The notes beneath the pieces were generated by a model. It did not search any database. It worked only from the letters and a program-made list of their open reading frames with translations, and was not told the DNA's origin. Made by a program: the position numbers and the translations under genes. A DNA stretch of 64,000 bases, taken from the NCBI RefSeq assembly GCF_026340305.1, contig NZ_JAPEPI010000002.1, positions 1,860,001-1,924,000 on the forward strand, given 5' to 3'. Positions 1-9,521 of this stretch are shown piece after piece. Positions within the stretch are counted from its first letter, which is position 1, and the number at the start of each line of letters is the position of its first letter. Source of the DNA: Streptomyces sp. NBC_01381 (GTDB taxonomy: Bacteria; Actinomycetota; Actinomycetes; Streptomycetales; Streptomycetaceae).

Positions 1-547
1 CGTACGTGGAGAGGGGAGCCAGGAGGGGGTGCGGCAGCTCTACGGAGCCGAGCCCGTAAGGGTGGCCCACGAGAAAGCCGATCGCCCGGTGCATGAAACC
101 GAGGGAGAGGTCGATGCCCTGGGGCGGCGCCTCCACGCCCTGGAGAACGCCGTCGCGCACGCCGTACCGCAGCGCGGCCACCCCCGGAGTGCCGTACGGA
201 TCGGGCTCCAGGCTGAGGCTCAGCGAGCGTGCGTGCACGAAGAGGTAGCGCGTCGTGCACTCCAGGGCGTCCCCGAGGGTCGCGGAGTTCTGGATGGCGA
301 GGGCGAGGGCGCCGAGCATGCCCAGGTCCTGCCGGGCGGCGATCCGCAGGCCCAGATCCGGGCAGCCGAGATCGGCGGCGGCCAGCTCGAGTACCGTGGC
401 CATCGCCTCTTCGGGGACGAGTAGATCGTCCGTGTCGAGCGCGGCGGTCGGGCAGCCCGCCTGCCGGGCATAGGCCTCGGCGTCACCGCCCAGCTCCGCC
501 ACCGTGGCACGGAAGCCGCGCAGCCCCGCCGATCTGATCACGGACAT
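1..547 (-). CDS. AraC-family regulator, N-terminal part (cut by window edge)
   Basis: Open frame on the minus strand from an ATG at 547 with no stop before the window edge; 182 codons are visible. The sequence begins MSVIRSAGLRGFRATVAELG and continues with the pattern of the AraC N-terminal arabinose-binding-type domain (a region with LLVPEEAMATVLELAA and DLGLRIAARQDLGMLGALA). The C-terminal AraC helix-turn-helix would lie beyond position 1 and is not seen. It is divergent from the monooxygenase at 618, with about 70 bp between the two starts, so it probably controls that gene. Family placement is by recognition of the N-terminal domain only. Confidence 0.75.
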   Translation of the reverse strand, partial: MSVIRSAGLRGFRATVAELGGDAEAYARQAGCPTAALDTDDLLVPEEAMATVLELAAADLGCPDLGLRIAARQDLGMLGALALAIQNSATLGDALECTTRYLFVHARSLSLSLEPDPYGTPGVAALRYGVRDGVLQGVEAPPQGIDLSLGFMHRAIGFLVGHPYGLGSVELPHPLLAPLSTY

Positions 548-617
548 GTCGTACAGGGTCAAAGATCTGTCGTCCCAGGTCAATTCCTGGCGGGTGTGCC
601 TCCGGACACTGAGGACC

Positions 618-2216
618 ATGACGCAAAGCGCAGACTCCAGCTCCCCAGGCTCAAGCACCGTAGGCTCCGGGGCACCGGCCGAGCACATCGACGTCGTCAT
701 CGTGGGCGCGGGTCTCTCCGGTGTCGGCGCCGCCTACCGGCTGCAGACCGAGTGCCCGGAGCGCTCGTACGCGATCATCGAGGCGCGGCAGTCCATGGGC
801 GGGACGTGGGACCTGTTCCGCTATCCGGGCGTGCGCTCGGACTCCGACATGTTCACCCTGGGCTATGCCTTCAAGCCCTGGCGCGACTCGAAGGTGCTCG
901 CCGACGGCGGGTCCATCCTGAGCTACATCAAGGAGACCGCCGCGGAGTTCGGCATCGACCGCCGGATCCGCTACGGCACCAAGGTCGTCGCCGCCGACTG
1001 GTCGAGCGAGACGGCACGCTGGACCGTGACGCTGGAGCGCACGGACGAGGACGGACACCGCACGGCCGAGGACGGCCACCGCACGCAGACCACCGTCACC
1101 TGCGATTTCCTTTACTCTTGCGCGGGCTATTACAACTACGACCAAGGGCACACCCCCGAGTTCGAGGGCGTCGACTCGTTCTCCGGCACGGTCGTGCACC
1201 CGCAGTTCTGGCCCGAGGACCTGGACCACACCGACAAGCGGGTCGTGGTCATCGGCAGCGGCGCCACCGCCGTCACGCTGGTGCCTGCGATGGCGCAGAG
1301 CGCCGCGCACGTCACCATGCTGCAGCGCTCCCCGACCTGGATCGGCTCGCTGCCCTCGCGGGACCGCCTTGCCGACGGCATCCGTGCCGTACTGCCCGCG
1401 GGCGCGGCCCACCGGGTCGTACGGACGAAGAACATCTTCTTCGCCATCGGCCTCTACCAGTTCTGCCGCCGCAGCCCGAAGGCGGCGCGGCGCGTGCTCA
1501 CCGGCCTCAACAAGCGCATCGTCAAGGACGACCGGCTGGTCGCCGACCATCTGACCCCGGCGTACGACCCGTGGGACCAGCGGCTGTGCGTGGTGCCCGA
1601 CGCCGATCTGTTCAAGGTCCTCAAGACGGGCGCGGCCGAGATCGTCACCGACCACATCGACCGCTTCGTGCCCGAGGGCATCCGCCTGAAGTCCGGCCGA
1701 GTCCTGGAGGCCGACGTCGTCGTGACGGCCACGGGACTCCAACTGCTCGCGTTCGGCGGCATCTCACCCAGTGTCGACGGCCAACCGGTCGAGCTGAAGC
1801 GCCAGTTCGTGTGGCGCGGCGCGATGCTGACGGGCGTACCGAACTTCGCGGTGTGCATCGGCTACACCAACGCATCCTGGACCCTGCGCGCCGATCTCAC
1901 GTCCCGTCTGGTGTGCAAGGTCCTCAACCACATGCGGGAGAACGACTACGCGGCGGTGGAGCCGACACCGACGGGCGCCCTGAACGAACGCCCGCTGCTC
2001 GACCTGGCCTCCGGATACGTCCAGCGGTCGATCGACGCCTTCCCCCGGCAGGGCGACAAGAGCCCCTGGAAGGTCCGGCAGAACTATGTGCTCGACGCGG
2101 CGTCGACGCTGCGGACGAACCTCCGCAGGACGCTGGCGCCGACGCCGGCGTCAGCCGTGCGCCGGGCGCGGGCGGCGGCGGAGACGGAGCGGCCCCGTGA
2201 GGAGGCCGCTCGGTGA
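618..2216 (+). CDS. FAD-dependent monooxygenase, Baeyer-Villiger/EthA type
   Basis: 532 residues. A GxGxxG flavin motif (GAGLSG, about residues 30-35) follows a Ser/Gly-rich N-terminus. The Baeyer-Villiger fingerprint FxGxxxHxxxW is present as FSGTVVHPQFW (188-198), and a second Rossmann motif (VVVIGSGATAV, about 209) would bind NADPH. The family uses FAD and NADPH to insert oxygen into ketones or to oxidise heteroatoms; the substrate cannot be told from sequence. I place the start at ATG 618 because GAGGA lies 3-7 bases upstream and the divergent regulator starts at 547; an in-frame upstream start at 504 would overlap that regulator. Confidence 0.87.
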   Translation: MTQSADSSSPGSSTVGSGAPAEHIDVVIVGAGLSGVGAAYRLQTECPERSYAIIEARQSMGGTWDLFRYPGVRSDSDMFTLGYAFKPWRDSKVLADGGSILSYIKETAAEFGIDRRIRYGTKVVAADWSSETARWTVTLERTDEDGHRTAEDGHRTQTTVTCDFLYSCAGYYNYDQGHTPEFEGVDSFSGTVVHPQFWPEDLDHTDKRVVVIGSGATAVTLVPAMAQSAAHVTMLQRSPTWIGSLPSRDRLADGIRAVLPAGAAHRVVRTKNIFFAIGLYQFCRRSPKAARRVLTGLNKRIVKDDRLVADHLTPAYDPWDQRLCVVPDADLFKVLKTGAAEIVTDHIDRFVPEGIRLKSGRVLEADVVVTATGLQLLAFGGISPSVDGQPVELKRQFVWRGAMLTGVPNFAVCIGYTNASWTLRADLTSRLVCKVLNHMRENDYAAVEPTPTGALNERPLLDLASGYVQRSIDAFPRQGDKSPWKVRQNYVLDAASTLRTNLRRTLAPTPASAVRRARAAAETERPREEAAR

Positions 2217-2313
2217 CCGACCCGCCCCAGGTCGCGGGCCGGCCCCGGCTGCGTCCGGCGGATCCGCTCGGCGGCACCGGGCGCTGACCCGCAGCGGCGA
2301 CAAGGCGGCGCTC

Positions 2314-2361
2314 CGCCTCAAATGGCCTCCGCCTCAAATGGCCTCGGCCTCAGATGGCCTC
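2314..2361. repeat. 16-bp tandem repeat x3 spanning the GntR stop codon
   Basis: Three adjacent 16-bp units at 2314-2329, 2330-2345 and 2346-2361 differ at only two positions. On the minus strand each unit carries a TGA (plus-strand TCA at 2318, 2334 and 2350). The innermost one is the stop codon of the GntR gene, so the end of that gene has been triplicated downstream. Confidence 0.9.
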
Positions 2362-3015
2362 GCGAATGGCCCGTTCGAAGCCCTCGACGTGGCTGCGGGT
2401 CAGCCGCGCCGCCTGGTCCGGGTCGCCGTCGACGATCGCCTTCAGCAAGGGGTCGTGCTCCACGACGTGCCCCGTCATGCCGGGCAGCCGGTCGATGAAC
2501 AGGCACCAGATGCGCGTGGCCAGGTTGTCGTGGCGGACCAGGGTGTCTTCCAGGTACGGGTTGTGCGTGGCGGCGTAGATGGCGCGGTGGACCTGGAGGT
2601 CGAGGCGCATCAGCTCGTCCGGGTCGTGGGGACGTGAGTCCACGCCGGCCAGCTCCCGCCGGAGCGCTGTCAGGGTCGCCCGGTCCGCGGCCGTGGCACG
2701 CCGCGCGGCCTGGGCGGCGGCCAGCGGCTCCAGCTCCAGGCGCACCTCTGAGATGTGGGCCAGGTCGGTGATGTTGACGTCCGTGGCGAAGGTGCCGCGC
2801 CGGGGGTACGTCGTGATCAGACGCTCGTACTGAAGCCGCTTGAGCGCCTCGCGCACCGGGGTCCGCCCGACGCCGAGGGACTGCGCGAGCTGGTCCTCGT
2901 TGATCGGCGCCCCCGGACGGATCTCGAGCATGACGAGCCAGTCACGGATGGCGCGGTAGGCGCGCTCGGCAAGGGACAGCTCCTCGCCCTTGGGCGCGGT
3001 GTCCAGCTGCTGCAT
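2350..3015 (-). CDS. GntR/FadR-subfamily regulator of the sarcosine operon
   Basis: 221 residues. The N-terminal winged helix (about 12-75) contains the typical GRTPVREALKRL recognition helix. The C-terminal FCD ligand domain carries the expected metal/ligand residues: D and H in LDLQVHRAIY, H in VVEHDPLL and H in SHVEGFERA. It is divergent from glyA-soxBDAG-purU, and the palindrome at 3081-3092 in the shared gap is a likely operator, so I infer a repressor of sarcosine/one-carbon catabolism that also represses itself. The effector is unknown. The end of the gene carries the three-fold 16-bp repeat. Confidence 0.88.
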   Translation of the reverse strand: MQQLDTAPKGEELSLAERAYRAIRDWLVMLEIRPGAPINEDQLAQSLGVGRTPVREALKRLQYERLITTYPRRGTFATDVNITDLAHISEVRLELEPLAAAQAARRATAADRATLTALRRELAGVDSRPHDPDELMRLDLQVHRAIYAATHNPYLEDTLVRHDNLATRIWCLFIDRLPGMTGHVVEHDPLLKAIVDGDPDQAARLTRSHVEGFERAIREAI

Positions 3016-3041
3016 GAAAATCCCCCTTGCCGAATGCCCCC

Positions 3042-3092
3042 TTGACCTGTCCCGCGAGCTCCCATACCTTACCGCACAGGCTGATATATCAG
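3042..3092 (+). promoter_or_regulatory. Promoter of the glyA-sox operon with GntR-type operator
   Basis: A -35 TTGACC (3042-3047) and -10 TACCTT (3065-3070) are separated by exactly 17 bases and point toward glyA. Transcription should begin near 3077. Immediately downstream is the perfect 12-bp palindrome CTGATATATCAG (3081-3092), matching the TGATATATCA style of FadR-subfamily sites. Binding there would block elongation or clearance. Operator assignment is inference. Confidence 0.65.
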
Positions 3093-3126
3093 TTGTCCAT
3101 TAGCTGGCTCTCAGGATGGTGCACAG

Positions 3127-4467
3127 ATGGCAACGAACCCGATGGAGACGGCCCCGTCGATCACCACAGTCGCCTCTTCCCTCGCCCACCCGCTGGCCGC
3201 CATCGACCCGGAAGTCGCCGCCGCCGTCGAGGCCGAGCTGCACCGTCAGCAGTCGACCCTCGAGATGATCGCCTCGGAGAACTTCGCACCGGCCGCCGTG
3301 ATGGAAGCCCAGGGCTCCGTACTGACCAACAAGTACGCCGAGGGCTACCCCGGCCGCCGCTACTACGGCGGCTGTGAACACGTCGACGTCATCGAGCAGT
3401 TGGCCATCGACCGGGTCAAGGAACTGTTCGGCGCCGAGGCCGCGAACGTGCAGCCCCACTCGGGCGCCCAGGCCAACGCGGCAGCGATGTTCGCCCTGCT
3501 CGACCCCGGTGACACGATCCTCGGCCTGGACCTGGCGCACGGCGGGCACCTCACCCACGGGATGCGCATCAACTACTCCGGCAAGCTCTACGACGTCGTC
3601 CCGTACCGCGTCCGCGCATCCGACCTGCGGATCGACATGGACGAGGTGGCGGAGCTCGCCCGCGAGTACCGGCCGAAGCTGATCGTCGCCGGCTGGTCGG
3701 CGTACTCCCGCCGTCTCGACTTCGCCGCGTTCCGACGGATCGCCGACGAGGTCGGCGCGTACCTGATGGTCGACATGGCGCACTTCGCGGGTCTCGTCGC
3801 GGCCGGACTGCACCCAAGTCCCGTTCCGTACGCGGACGTTGTCACGACCACCACGCACAAGACCCTCGGCGGCCCGCGCGGCGGGGTGATCCTCAGCAGG
3901 GCCGCCCTGGCCAAGAAGATCAACTCGGCGGTGTTCCCCGGCCAGCAGGGCGGCCCCCTGGAACATGTCATCGCGGCGAAGGCGGTGGCCTTCAAGGTGG
4001 CGGCGGGGGAGGAGTTCAAGGAGCGACAGCGGCGCACCCTGGACGGCGCCCGCATCCTCGCCGGACGGCTGCTCGCCGACGACGTGGCCGAGGCCGGCAT
4101 CACGGTCCTGACCGGTGGCACCGAGGTCCATCTGATCCTCGTCGACCTGCGGAACTCGGCCCTCGACGGACAGCAGGCCGAGGACCGCCTCCACCGCATC
4201 GGCATCACCGTCAACCGCAACGCCGTGCCCTTCGACCCGCGCCCCCCGATGGTCTCCTCGGGCCTGCGGATCGGCACCCCGGCCCTGGCCACCCGAGGCT
4301 TCGGCGCGACGGAGTTCCGCGAGGTCGCCGACGTCATCGCCGAGGCGCTGAAGGACGAGAAGTTCGGCGACGAGCGCGCGGAACTGCTGCGTGACAGGGT
4401 CGAGAAGCTCGCCGCCGCGTTCCCTCTCTATCCCCACCTGCCCCACCCGAACGGAGCCGCGGCATGA
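3127..4467 (+). CDS. glyA: Serine hydroxymethyltransferase, operon paralogue
   Basis: 446 residues, slightly longer than the usual 415-430 because of an extended N-terminus. It has the conserved HRQQSTLEMIASENF start of the fold, GRRYYGGCEHVD, and the PLP lysine in TTTTHKTLGGPRGG (K245). It interconverts serine + THF with glycine + 5,10-methylene-THF in the cytosol. As first gene of the sarcosine oxidase operon it would combine the glycine and methylene-THF released by SoxBDAG into serine. Its stop overlaps the soxB start (ATGA at 4464-4467). A separate housekeeping glyA is expected elsewhere in the genome; that is inference. Confidence 0.95.
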   Translation: MATNPMETAPSITTVASSLAHPLAAIDPEVAAAVEAELHRQQSTLEMIASENFAPAAVMEAQGSVLTNKYAEGYPGRRYYGGCEHVDVIEQLAIDRVKELFGAEAANVQPHSGAQANAAAMFALLDPGDTILGLDLAHGGHLTHGMRINYSGKLYDVVPYRVRASDLRIDMDEVAELAREYRPKLIVAGWSAYSRRLDFAAFRRIADEVGAYLMVDMAHFAGLVAAGLHPSPVPYADVVTTTTHKTLGGPRGGVILSRAALAKKINSAVFPGQQGGPLEHVIAAKAVAFKVAAGEEFKERQRRTLDGARILAGRLLADDVAEAGITVLTGGTEVHLILVDLRNSALDGQQAEDRLHRIGITVNRNAVPFDPRPPMVSSGLRIGTPALATRGFGATEFREVADVIAEALKDEKFGDERAELLRDRVEKLAAAFPLYPHLPHPNGAAA

Positions 4468-5684
4468 CCGCCGAGCCGCTGCCGGAGCACCCCGACTTCC
4501 TCTGGCGCACCCCCGAACCCCGCTCGTCGTACGACGTCGTCATCGTCGGCGCGGGCGGCCACGGCCTGGCCACCGCCTACTACCTCGCCAAGAACCACGG
4601 CATCACCAACGTCGCCGTACTGGAGAAGGGCTGGCTGGCGGGCGGCAACATGGCCCGCAACACCACGATCATCCGCTCCAACTACCTCCTGGACGAGAGC
4701 GCGGGGATCTACGAGCACGCCCTGAAGCTGTGGGAGCGGCTCCCCGAAGAGCTCGACTACGACTTCCTGTTCAGCCAGCGCGGCGTGCTCAACCTCGCGC
4801 ACACGCTCCAGGACGTACGCGAAGGCGTGCGCCGCGCCAACGCCAACCGCCTCAACGGCGTCGACGCCGAGTGGCTCGAACCGGACGAGGTCGCCAAGGT
4901 CTGCCCCATCCTCAACGTCTCGCCCCACACCCGCTATCCGGTGCTCGGCGGCACCTTCCAGCCGCGGGCCGGAATCGCCAAGCACGACCACGTCGCCTGG
5001 GCGCTCGCCCGCCGGGCCGACGAGATGGGCGTGGACCTGATCCAGGGCTGCGAGGTCACCGGTTTCCTCAAGGACGGCGACCGGGTCGTCGGCGTCGAGA
5101 CCAACCTCGGGCGCATCCACGCCGGGCGGGTCGGGCTCGCCGCCGCCGGGCACAGCAGCGTGCTCGCCGAACGGGCGGGCGTCCGGCTGCCGGTGCAGTC
5201 CCATCCGCTGCAGGCACTCGTCTCTGAACTGCACGAGCCGGTCCACCCCACCGTCGTCATGTCGAATCACGTGCATGTGTACGTCTCCCAGGCGCACAAG
5301 GGCGAGTTGGTGATGGGCGCGGGCGTCGACACGTACAACGGCTACGGGCAGCGCGGCTCCTTCCATGTGATCGAGCATCAGATGGCCGCCGCCGTCGAGC
5401 TGTTCCCCGTCTTCGCCCGCGCGCACGTGCTGCGCACCTGGGGCGGCATCGTCGACGTCACCCCCGACGCATCGCCGATCATCGGCGCGACGCCCGTGGA
5501 GAACCTCTACGTCAACTGCGGCTGGGGCACCGGCGGTTTCAAGGCAACGCCGGCCGCGGGCTGGACCCTCGCCCACACCATCGCCACCGGCGAACCGCAC
5601 CCCCTCAACGCCCCCTTCGCCCTCGAACGCTTCACCACGGGCGCACTGATCGACGAACACGGCGCCGCCGCCGTGGCCCATTGA
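4464..5684 (+). CDS. soxB: Sarcosine oxidase, beta subunit
   Basis: 406 residues, the normal length. It begins with an FAD Rossmann motif GAGGHGLATAYYLA and has the segment GIAKHDHVAWALARR, whose histidine (H174 or H176 here) corresponds to the site of covalent FMN attachment in heterotetrameric sarcosine oxidases. The beta subunit carries the active site that demethylates sarcosine to glycine; the THF site is on alpha. It is translationally coupled to glyA by a 4-bp overlap, and soxD follows after 12 bp with a strong GAGAGGAGG ribosome site. Confidence 0.95.
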   Translation: MTAEPLPEHPDFLWRTPEPRSSYDVVIVGAGGHGLATAYYLAKNHGITNVAVLEKGWLAGGNMARNTTIIRSNYLLDESAGIYEHALKLWERLPEELDYDFLFSQRGVLNLAHTLQDVREGVRRANANRLNGVDAEWLEPDEVAKVCPILNVSPHTRYPVLGGTFQPRAGIAKHDHVAWALARRADEMGVDLIQGCEVTGFLKDGDRVVGVETNLGRIHAGRVGLAAAGHSSVLAERAGVRLPVQSHPLQALVSELHEPVHPTVVMSNHVHVYVSQAHKGELVMGAGVDTYNGYGQRGSFHVIEHQMAAAVELFPVFARAHVLRTWGGIVDVTPDASPIIGATPVENLYVNCGWGTGGFKATPAAGWTLAHTIATGEPHPLNAPFALERFTTGALIDEHGAAAVAH

Positions 5685-5696
5685 GAGGAGGATCCG

Positions 5697-5999
5697 ATGC
5701 TGCTGATCGCCTGCCCATGGTGCGGCCCGCGCGACGAGACCGAATACCACTACGGGGGACAGGCCCACGTCCCCTACCCGGAGAAGCCCGCGGAGCTCGA
5801 CGACCGGCAGTGGGCCGAGTACGTCTTCTACCGCGACAACCCCAAGGGTCCCTTCGCCGAACGCTGGATGCACGCCCACGGCTGCCGCCGCTGGTTCAAC
5901 GCCCTGCGCGACACGGCCACTTACGAGGTGCTCGCCACCTACCGGCTCGACGAGCCGCGTCCCGACCCCGCCGCACCGGCCGCCGGAGGAGAGCGATGA
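5697..5999 (+). CDS. soxD: Sarcosine oxidase, delta subunit
   Basis: 100 residues, typical for the family. It shows the zinc-binding pattern: CPWCG near the N-terminus, then a His/Cys pair in MHAHGCRRWFNALRDT. The delta subunit is a structural component of the heterotetramer. Its last codons overlap the soxA start in an ATGA (5996-5999). Confidence 0.94.
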   Translation: MLLIACPWCGPRDETEYHYGGQAHVPYPEKPAELDDRQWAEYVFYRDNPKGPFAERWMHAHGCRRWFNALRDTATYEVLATYRLDEPRPDPAAPAAGGER

Positions 6000-8890
6000 C
6001 CGAACAGCAGCACTTCCGGCTCGGTGACGGAGGCCGCGTCGACCGCGGCACCGTCCTGCGCTTCACCGTCGACGGACGGGAGTTGACCGGCCACCCCGGC
6101 GACACCCTCGCATCCGCGATCCTTGCGAACGGCATCGTCGAGGCCGCCCCCTCGCTCTACCGCGGCCGCCCGCGCGGCATCGTCGCCGCGGGAGTGGAGG
6201 AGCCCAACGCCCTTGTGCAGATCGGGGGTTCATGTTCCGAAGGCATGCTGCCCGCGACGACCGTGGAGCTGTACGACGGCCTGTCCGCCACCACGCTGTC
6301 CGGGATGGGCCGGCTCGACCCGACCCCCGACCCCGCCGTCTACGACAAGAAGTACGTGCACACCGACGTCCTCGTGGTCGGCGCGGGACCGGCGGGACTC
6401 GCGGCGGCCGCCACCGCCGCCGAGTCCGGCGCCCGCGTGATCCTCGTCGACGACCAGCCAGAGCCCGGCGGTTCGCTTCTCTCCGGACGCGCCGAGACGG
6501 TCGCCGCACAGCCCGCCCTCGACTGGGTCGCCGACGCCCGCGCGGCACTCGAAGCCGCCCCCGAGGCCGTCCTCCTGCCCCGCACCACGGCATTCGGCAG
6601 CTACGACGACAACTACGTACTCGCCCTGCAGCGACGCACCGACCACCTCGGCGCCGACGCCCCCGACCCGTCCGAAGGCATCTCGCGCCAACGGCTGTGG
6701 CACATACGGGCCCGCCAGGTGGTCCTCGCGACCGGCGCGCACGAGCGCCCGCTCGTCTTCGCCGGCAACGACCGCCCCGGAGTGATGCTCGCCGCGGCCG
6801 TGCGGTCCTACCTCAACCGGTATGCCGTGGCCCCGGGTTCGCGGGCCGTGGTGGCCACGACCAACGACAGCGCGTACGACACGGTCGCCGACCTGCACGC
6901 CGCCGGGATCGACATCGCCGCCGTGGTCGACGCGCGCCCCACCCTCTCCCGCCGTGCCTCCGAGGTCGCCGCCGCGACCGGGGTGCGGGTGCTGAAGGGC
7001 AGCACCGTGGTCGACACCACGGGCGACGCGCGCCTCACCGGCGTCACCGTCCAGGCGCTCGACGGCAGCGGTCAACTCACGGGCGCCCCCGAGTCGTTCG
7101 ACTGCGACCTGCTCGCCGTGTCGGGCGGCTGGAGCCCGGTGGTGCACCTGCACAGCCAGCGCCAGGGCAAGCTCCGCTGGGACGAGGACCTGGTCGCCTT
7201 CGTCCCCGACGGCAGCGTACGCAACCAGCACGTCGTGGGTGCGGCCCGCGGGACGTACGACCTCGACAGCACTCTGGCCGAAGGGCGGCGGGCCGGTGCG
7301 CTGGCCGCGACGGACGCCGGATTCCCTGTCCCGGTGCCCGCGGCCCCCGCCGAGGAGGCGCGCCCCGCCACCCGCGCCCTGTGGCTGGTCCCCGGGCCCG
7401 ACGGAGAGCCCGCCACCTGGGACACCCACTTCGTGGACCTCCAGCGCGATGTCACCGTCGCCGACGTGTGGCGGTCGACCGGCGCCGGAATGCGGGGAGT
7501 CGAGCACGTCAAGCGCTACACCTCGCTCGGCACGGCCAACGACCAGGGCAAGACGTCCGGCGTCAACGCGATCGGGGTGATCGCCGAGGCGCTCGGCGCG
7601 GGCGCGTCCCCCGGGGAGATCGGCACCACCGCCTACCGGGCGCCCTACACGCCGGTGGCCTTCGCCGCGCTTGCCGGGCGTGAGCGCGGCGAGCTGTTCG
7701 ATCCGGAGCGCACGACCTCCATCCACCCCTGGCACGTGGCCCACGGGGCGCTGTTCGAGGACGTCGGGCAGTGGAAGCGGCCGTGGTACTACCCGGGGGC
7801 GGGGGAGGACATGGACGCGGCGGTGGCGCGCGAGTGCCGTGCGGCCCGCGAAGGAGTGGCCTTCATGGACGCCTCCACCCTTGGCAAGATCGAGATCTGG
7901 GGCGCGGACGCGGGCGAGTTCCTCAACCGCGTCTACACCAACGCCTTCAAGAAGCTCAGGCCCGGCATGGCTCGTTACGGCGTCATGTGCAAGCCCGACG
8001 GGATGATCTTCGACGACGGTGTGACGCTGCGCCTCGAAGAGAACCGCTACTTCATGACGACCACCACGGGCGGCGCCGCCGGTGTCCTCGACTGGCTGGA
8101 GGAGTGGCTGCAGACCGAGTGGCCCGAACTCGACGTCCACTGCACATCGGTGACCGAGCAGTGGTCGACGATCGCCGTCGTCGGCCCGCGGTCGCGCGAG
8201 GTCGTCGCCCAGCTCGCCCCCGACATCGACGTGTCGAACGAGGCCTTCCCGTTCATGGCCTTCCGCGAGACGACCCTGGCCTCCGGCATCCCGGCCCGCG
8301 TCTGCCGGATCTCCTTCTCCGGTGAACTCGCTTACGAGATCAACGTATCCGCGTGGTACGGCCTCGACGTCTGGGAGGAGGTGGACGCGATCGGCAGGCC
8401 GTACGACATCACGCCGTACGGCACCGAGACCATGCACGTCCTGCGGGCCGAGAAGGGGTTCATCATCGTCGGGCAGGACACCGACGGCACCGTCACCCCG
8501 CAGGACGCGGGAATGGACTGGGTGGTCTCCCGGCGCAAGGACTTCATCGGAAACCGGTCGTACACGCGCGCGGACACGGCCCGCACCGACCGCAAGCAAC
8601 TGGTCGGCCTGCTGCCGGCCGACCGCGCGACGCGGCTGCCCGAGGGCTCCCAACTCATCGCAGCGGACACGCCGTTGACCCCCCAGGACGGTCCGGTGCC
8701 GATGCTCGGCCACGTCACCTCCAGCTACCACAGCCCGGCACTCGGACGCCCCTTCGCGCTCGCCCTCGTCGCCGACGGACGGGCGAGGATCGGCGAGACC
8801 CTCATCGCCCCGGTGGGCGACGACTTGGTGCCCGTCCTGGTGGCCGACTCCGTGCTGTACGACCCCGAAGGGACCAAGCGAGATGGCTGA
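5996..8890 (+). CDS. soxA: Sarcosine oxidase, alpha subunit
   Basis: 964 residues. Domain order is as expected: an N-terminal ferredoxin-like domain (about 1-100), a pyridine-nucleotide-disulfide oxidoreductase fold with VLVVGAGPAGLAAA near residue 125 that binds NAD+, and a C-terminal GcvT/aminomethyltransferase domain (about 580-950, with FMDASTLGKIEIWG) that binds THF and captures the methyl carbon as methylene-THF. I chose ATG 5996 because it forms the ATGA overlap with soxD and is preceded by GGAGGAGA; frames extending further upstream run through soxD. Confidence 0.95.
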   Translation: MTEQQHFRLGDGGRVDRGTVLRFTVDGRELTGHPGDTLASAILANGIVEAAPSLYRGRPRGIVAAGVEEPNALVQIGGSCSEGMLPATTVELYDGLSATTLSGMGRLDPTPDPAVYDKKYVHTDVLVVGAGPAGLAAAATAAESGARVILVDDQPEPGGSLLSGRAETVAAQPALDWVADARAALEAAPEAVLLPRTTAFGSYDDNYVLALQRRTDHLGADAPDPSEGISRQRLWHIRARQVVLATGAHERPLVFAGNDRPGVMLAAAVRSYLNRYAVAPGSRAVVATTNDSAYDTVADLHAAGIDIAAVVDARPTLSRRASEVAAATGVRVLKGSTVVDTTGDARLTGVTVQALDGSGQLTGAPESFDCDLLAVSGGWSPVVHLHSQRQGKLRWDEDLVAFVPDGSVRNQHVVGAARGTYDLDSTLAEGRRAGALAATDAGFPVPVPAAPAEEARPATRALWLVPGPDGEPATWDTHFVDLQRDVTVADVWRSTGAGMRGVEHVKRYTSLGTANDQGKTSGVNAIGVIAEALGAGASPGEIGTTAYRAPYTPVAFAALAGRERGELFDPERTTSIHPWHVAHGALFEDVGQWKRPWYYPGAGEDMDAAVARECRAAREGVAFMDASTLGKIEIWGADAGEFLNRVYTNAFKKLRPGMARYGVMCKPDGMIFDDGVTLRLEENRYFMTTTTGGAAGVLDWLEEWLQTEWPELDVHCTSVTEQWSTIAVVGPRSREVVAQLAPDIDVSNEAFPFMAFRETTLASGIPARVCRISFSGELAYEINVSAWYGLDVWEEVDAIGRPYDITPYGTETMHVLRAEKGFIIVGQDTDGTVTPQDAGMDWVVSRRKDFIGNRSYTRADTARTDRKQLVGLLPADRATRLPEGSQLIAADTPLTPQDGPVPMLGHVTSSYHSPALGRPFALALVADGRARIGETLIAPVGDDLVPVLVADSVLYDPEGTKRDG

Positions 8891-9521
8891 GCCGACCGAG
8901 GCCGCCCCCGGCCCGACGCGCCTGCGCCGCAGCCCGCTGGCGCATCTGGACGAGCGGATGCGCGCCGCCACGGTCACCGGCGCCCGTGGCGTGGCGCTGA
9001 CCGAGTGGCCGTTCATCACGATGGTGAACCTGCGCGTGGACCCCGCATCCGAAGCGGCCGCCCGCATCGAGCAGACCCTGGGGACGCCGCTTCCCCGGCA
9101 GTGCGGGCACACCACCGCGGCCGGTGCCCACACGGCCGCCTGGCTCGGCCCCGACGAGTGGCTCGTCCTCTCCCAGGCCGAAGGCACCGCTCTGGCCGCC
9201 GAGTTGAGGGCGGCGCTCGGCGCGGACCCCGGCTCGGTGGTGGACGTATCGGCGAACCGCACCACGCTGGAGCTGACAGGACCGGCCGCCCGGCAGGTCC
9301 TGGAGAAGGGCTGCCCGCTGGACCTGCACCCCCGGTCCTTCGGCCCCGGCCGGGCGGTGTCCACCACGGTGGGCCCCATCCCCGTACTCCTCTGGCAGGT
9401 CGAGGGTCAGGTCGACGGCGCACCGACTTACCGCCTGTTCCCGCGGGCCTCCTTCGCCGACTACCTCGCGCGCTGGCTCATCGACGCGATGAGCGAGTAC
9501 GGCTCCCCGGAGGTGCCCTGA
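8883..9521 (+). CDS. soxG: Sarcosine oxidase, gamma subunit
   Basis: 212 residues, the usual size. It has the small GcvT-like fold of the gamma subunit, with RRSPLAHLDERM at the N-terminus, TAAWLGPDEWLVLS and NRTTLELTGPAARQVLEKGCPLDL. It overlaps soxA by 8 bp and purU by one base (TGATG), so the operon is tightly coupled. The subunit is needed for assembly of the holoenzyme rather than for known catalysis. Confidence 0.94.
   Translation: MAEPTEAAPGPTRLRRSPLAHLDERMRAATVTGARGVALTEWPFITMVNLRVDPASEAAARIEQTLGTPLPRQCGHTTAAGAHTAAWLGPDEWLVLSQAEGTALAAELRAALGADPGSVVDVSANRTTLELTGPAARQVLEKGCPLDLHPRSFGPGRAVSTTVGPIPVLLWQVEGQVDGAPTYRLFPRASFADYLARWLIDAMSEYGSPEVP

Noticed and set aside
504..617. Upstream in-frame start for the monooxygenase
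   Set aside because: It would overlap the divergent AraC-type gene and add residues unlike the family; ATG 618 has a ribosome site.
6230..9379. 1049-codon minus-strand open frame
   Set aside because: It is antisense to soxA/soxG, which have clear domain matches. Its composition (Val, Gly, Asp, Arg-rich) is that of a shadow frame.
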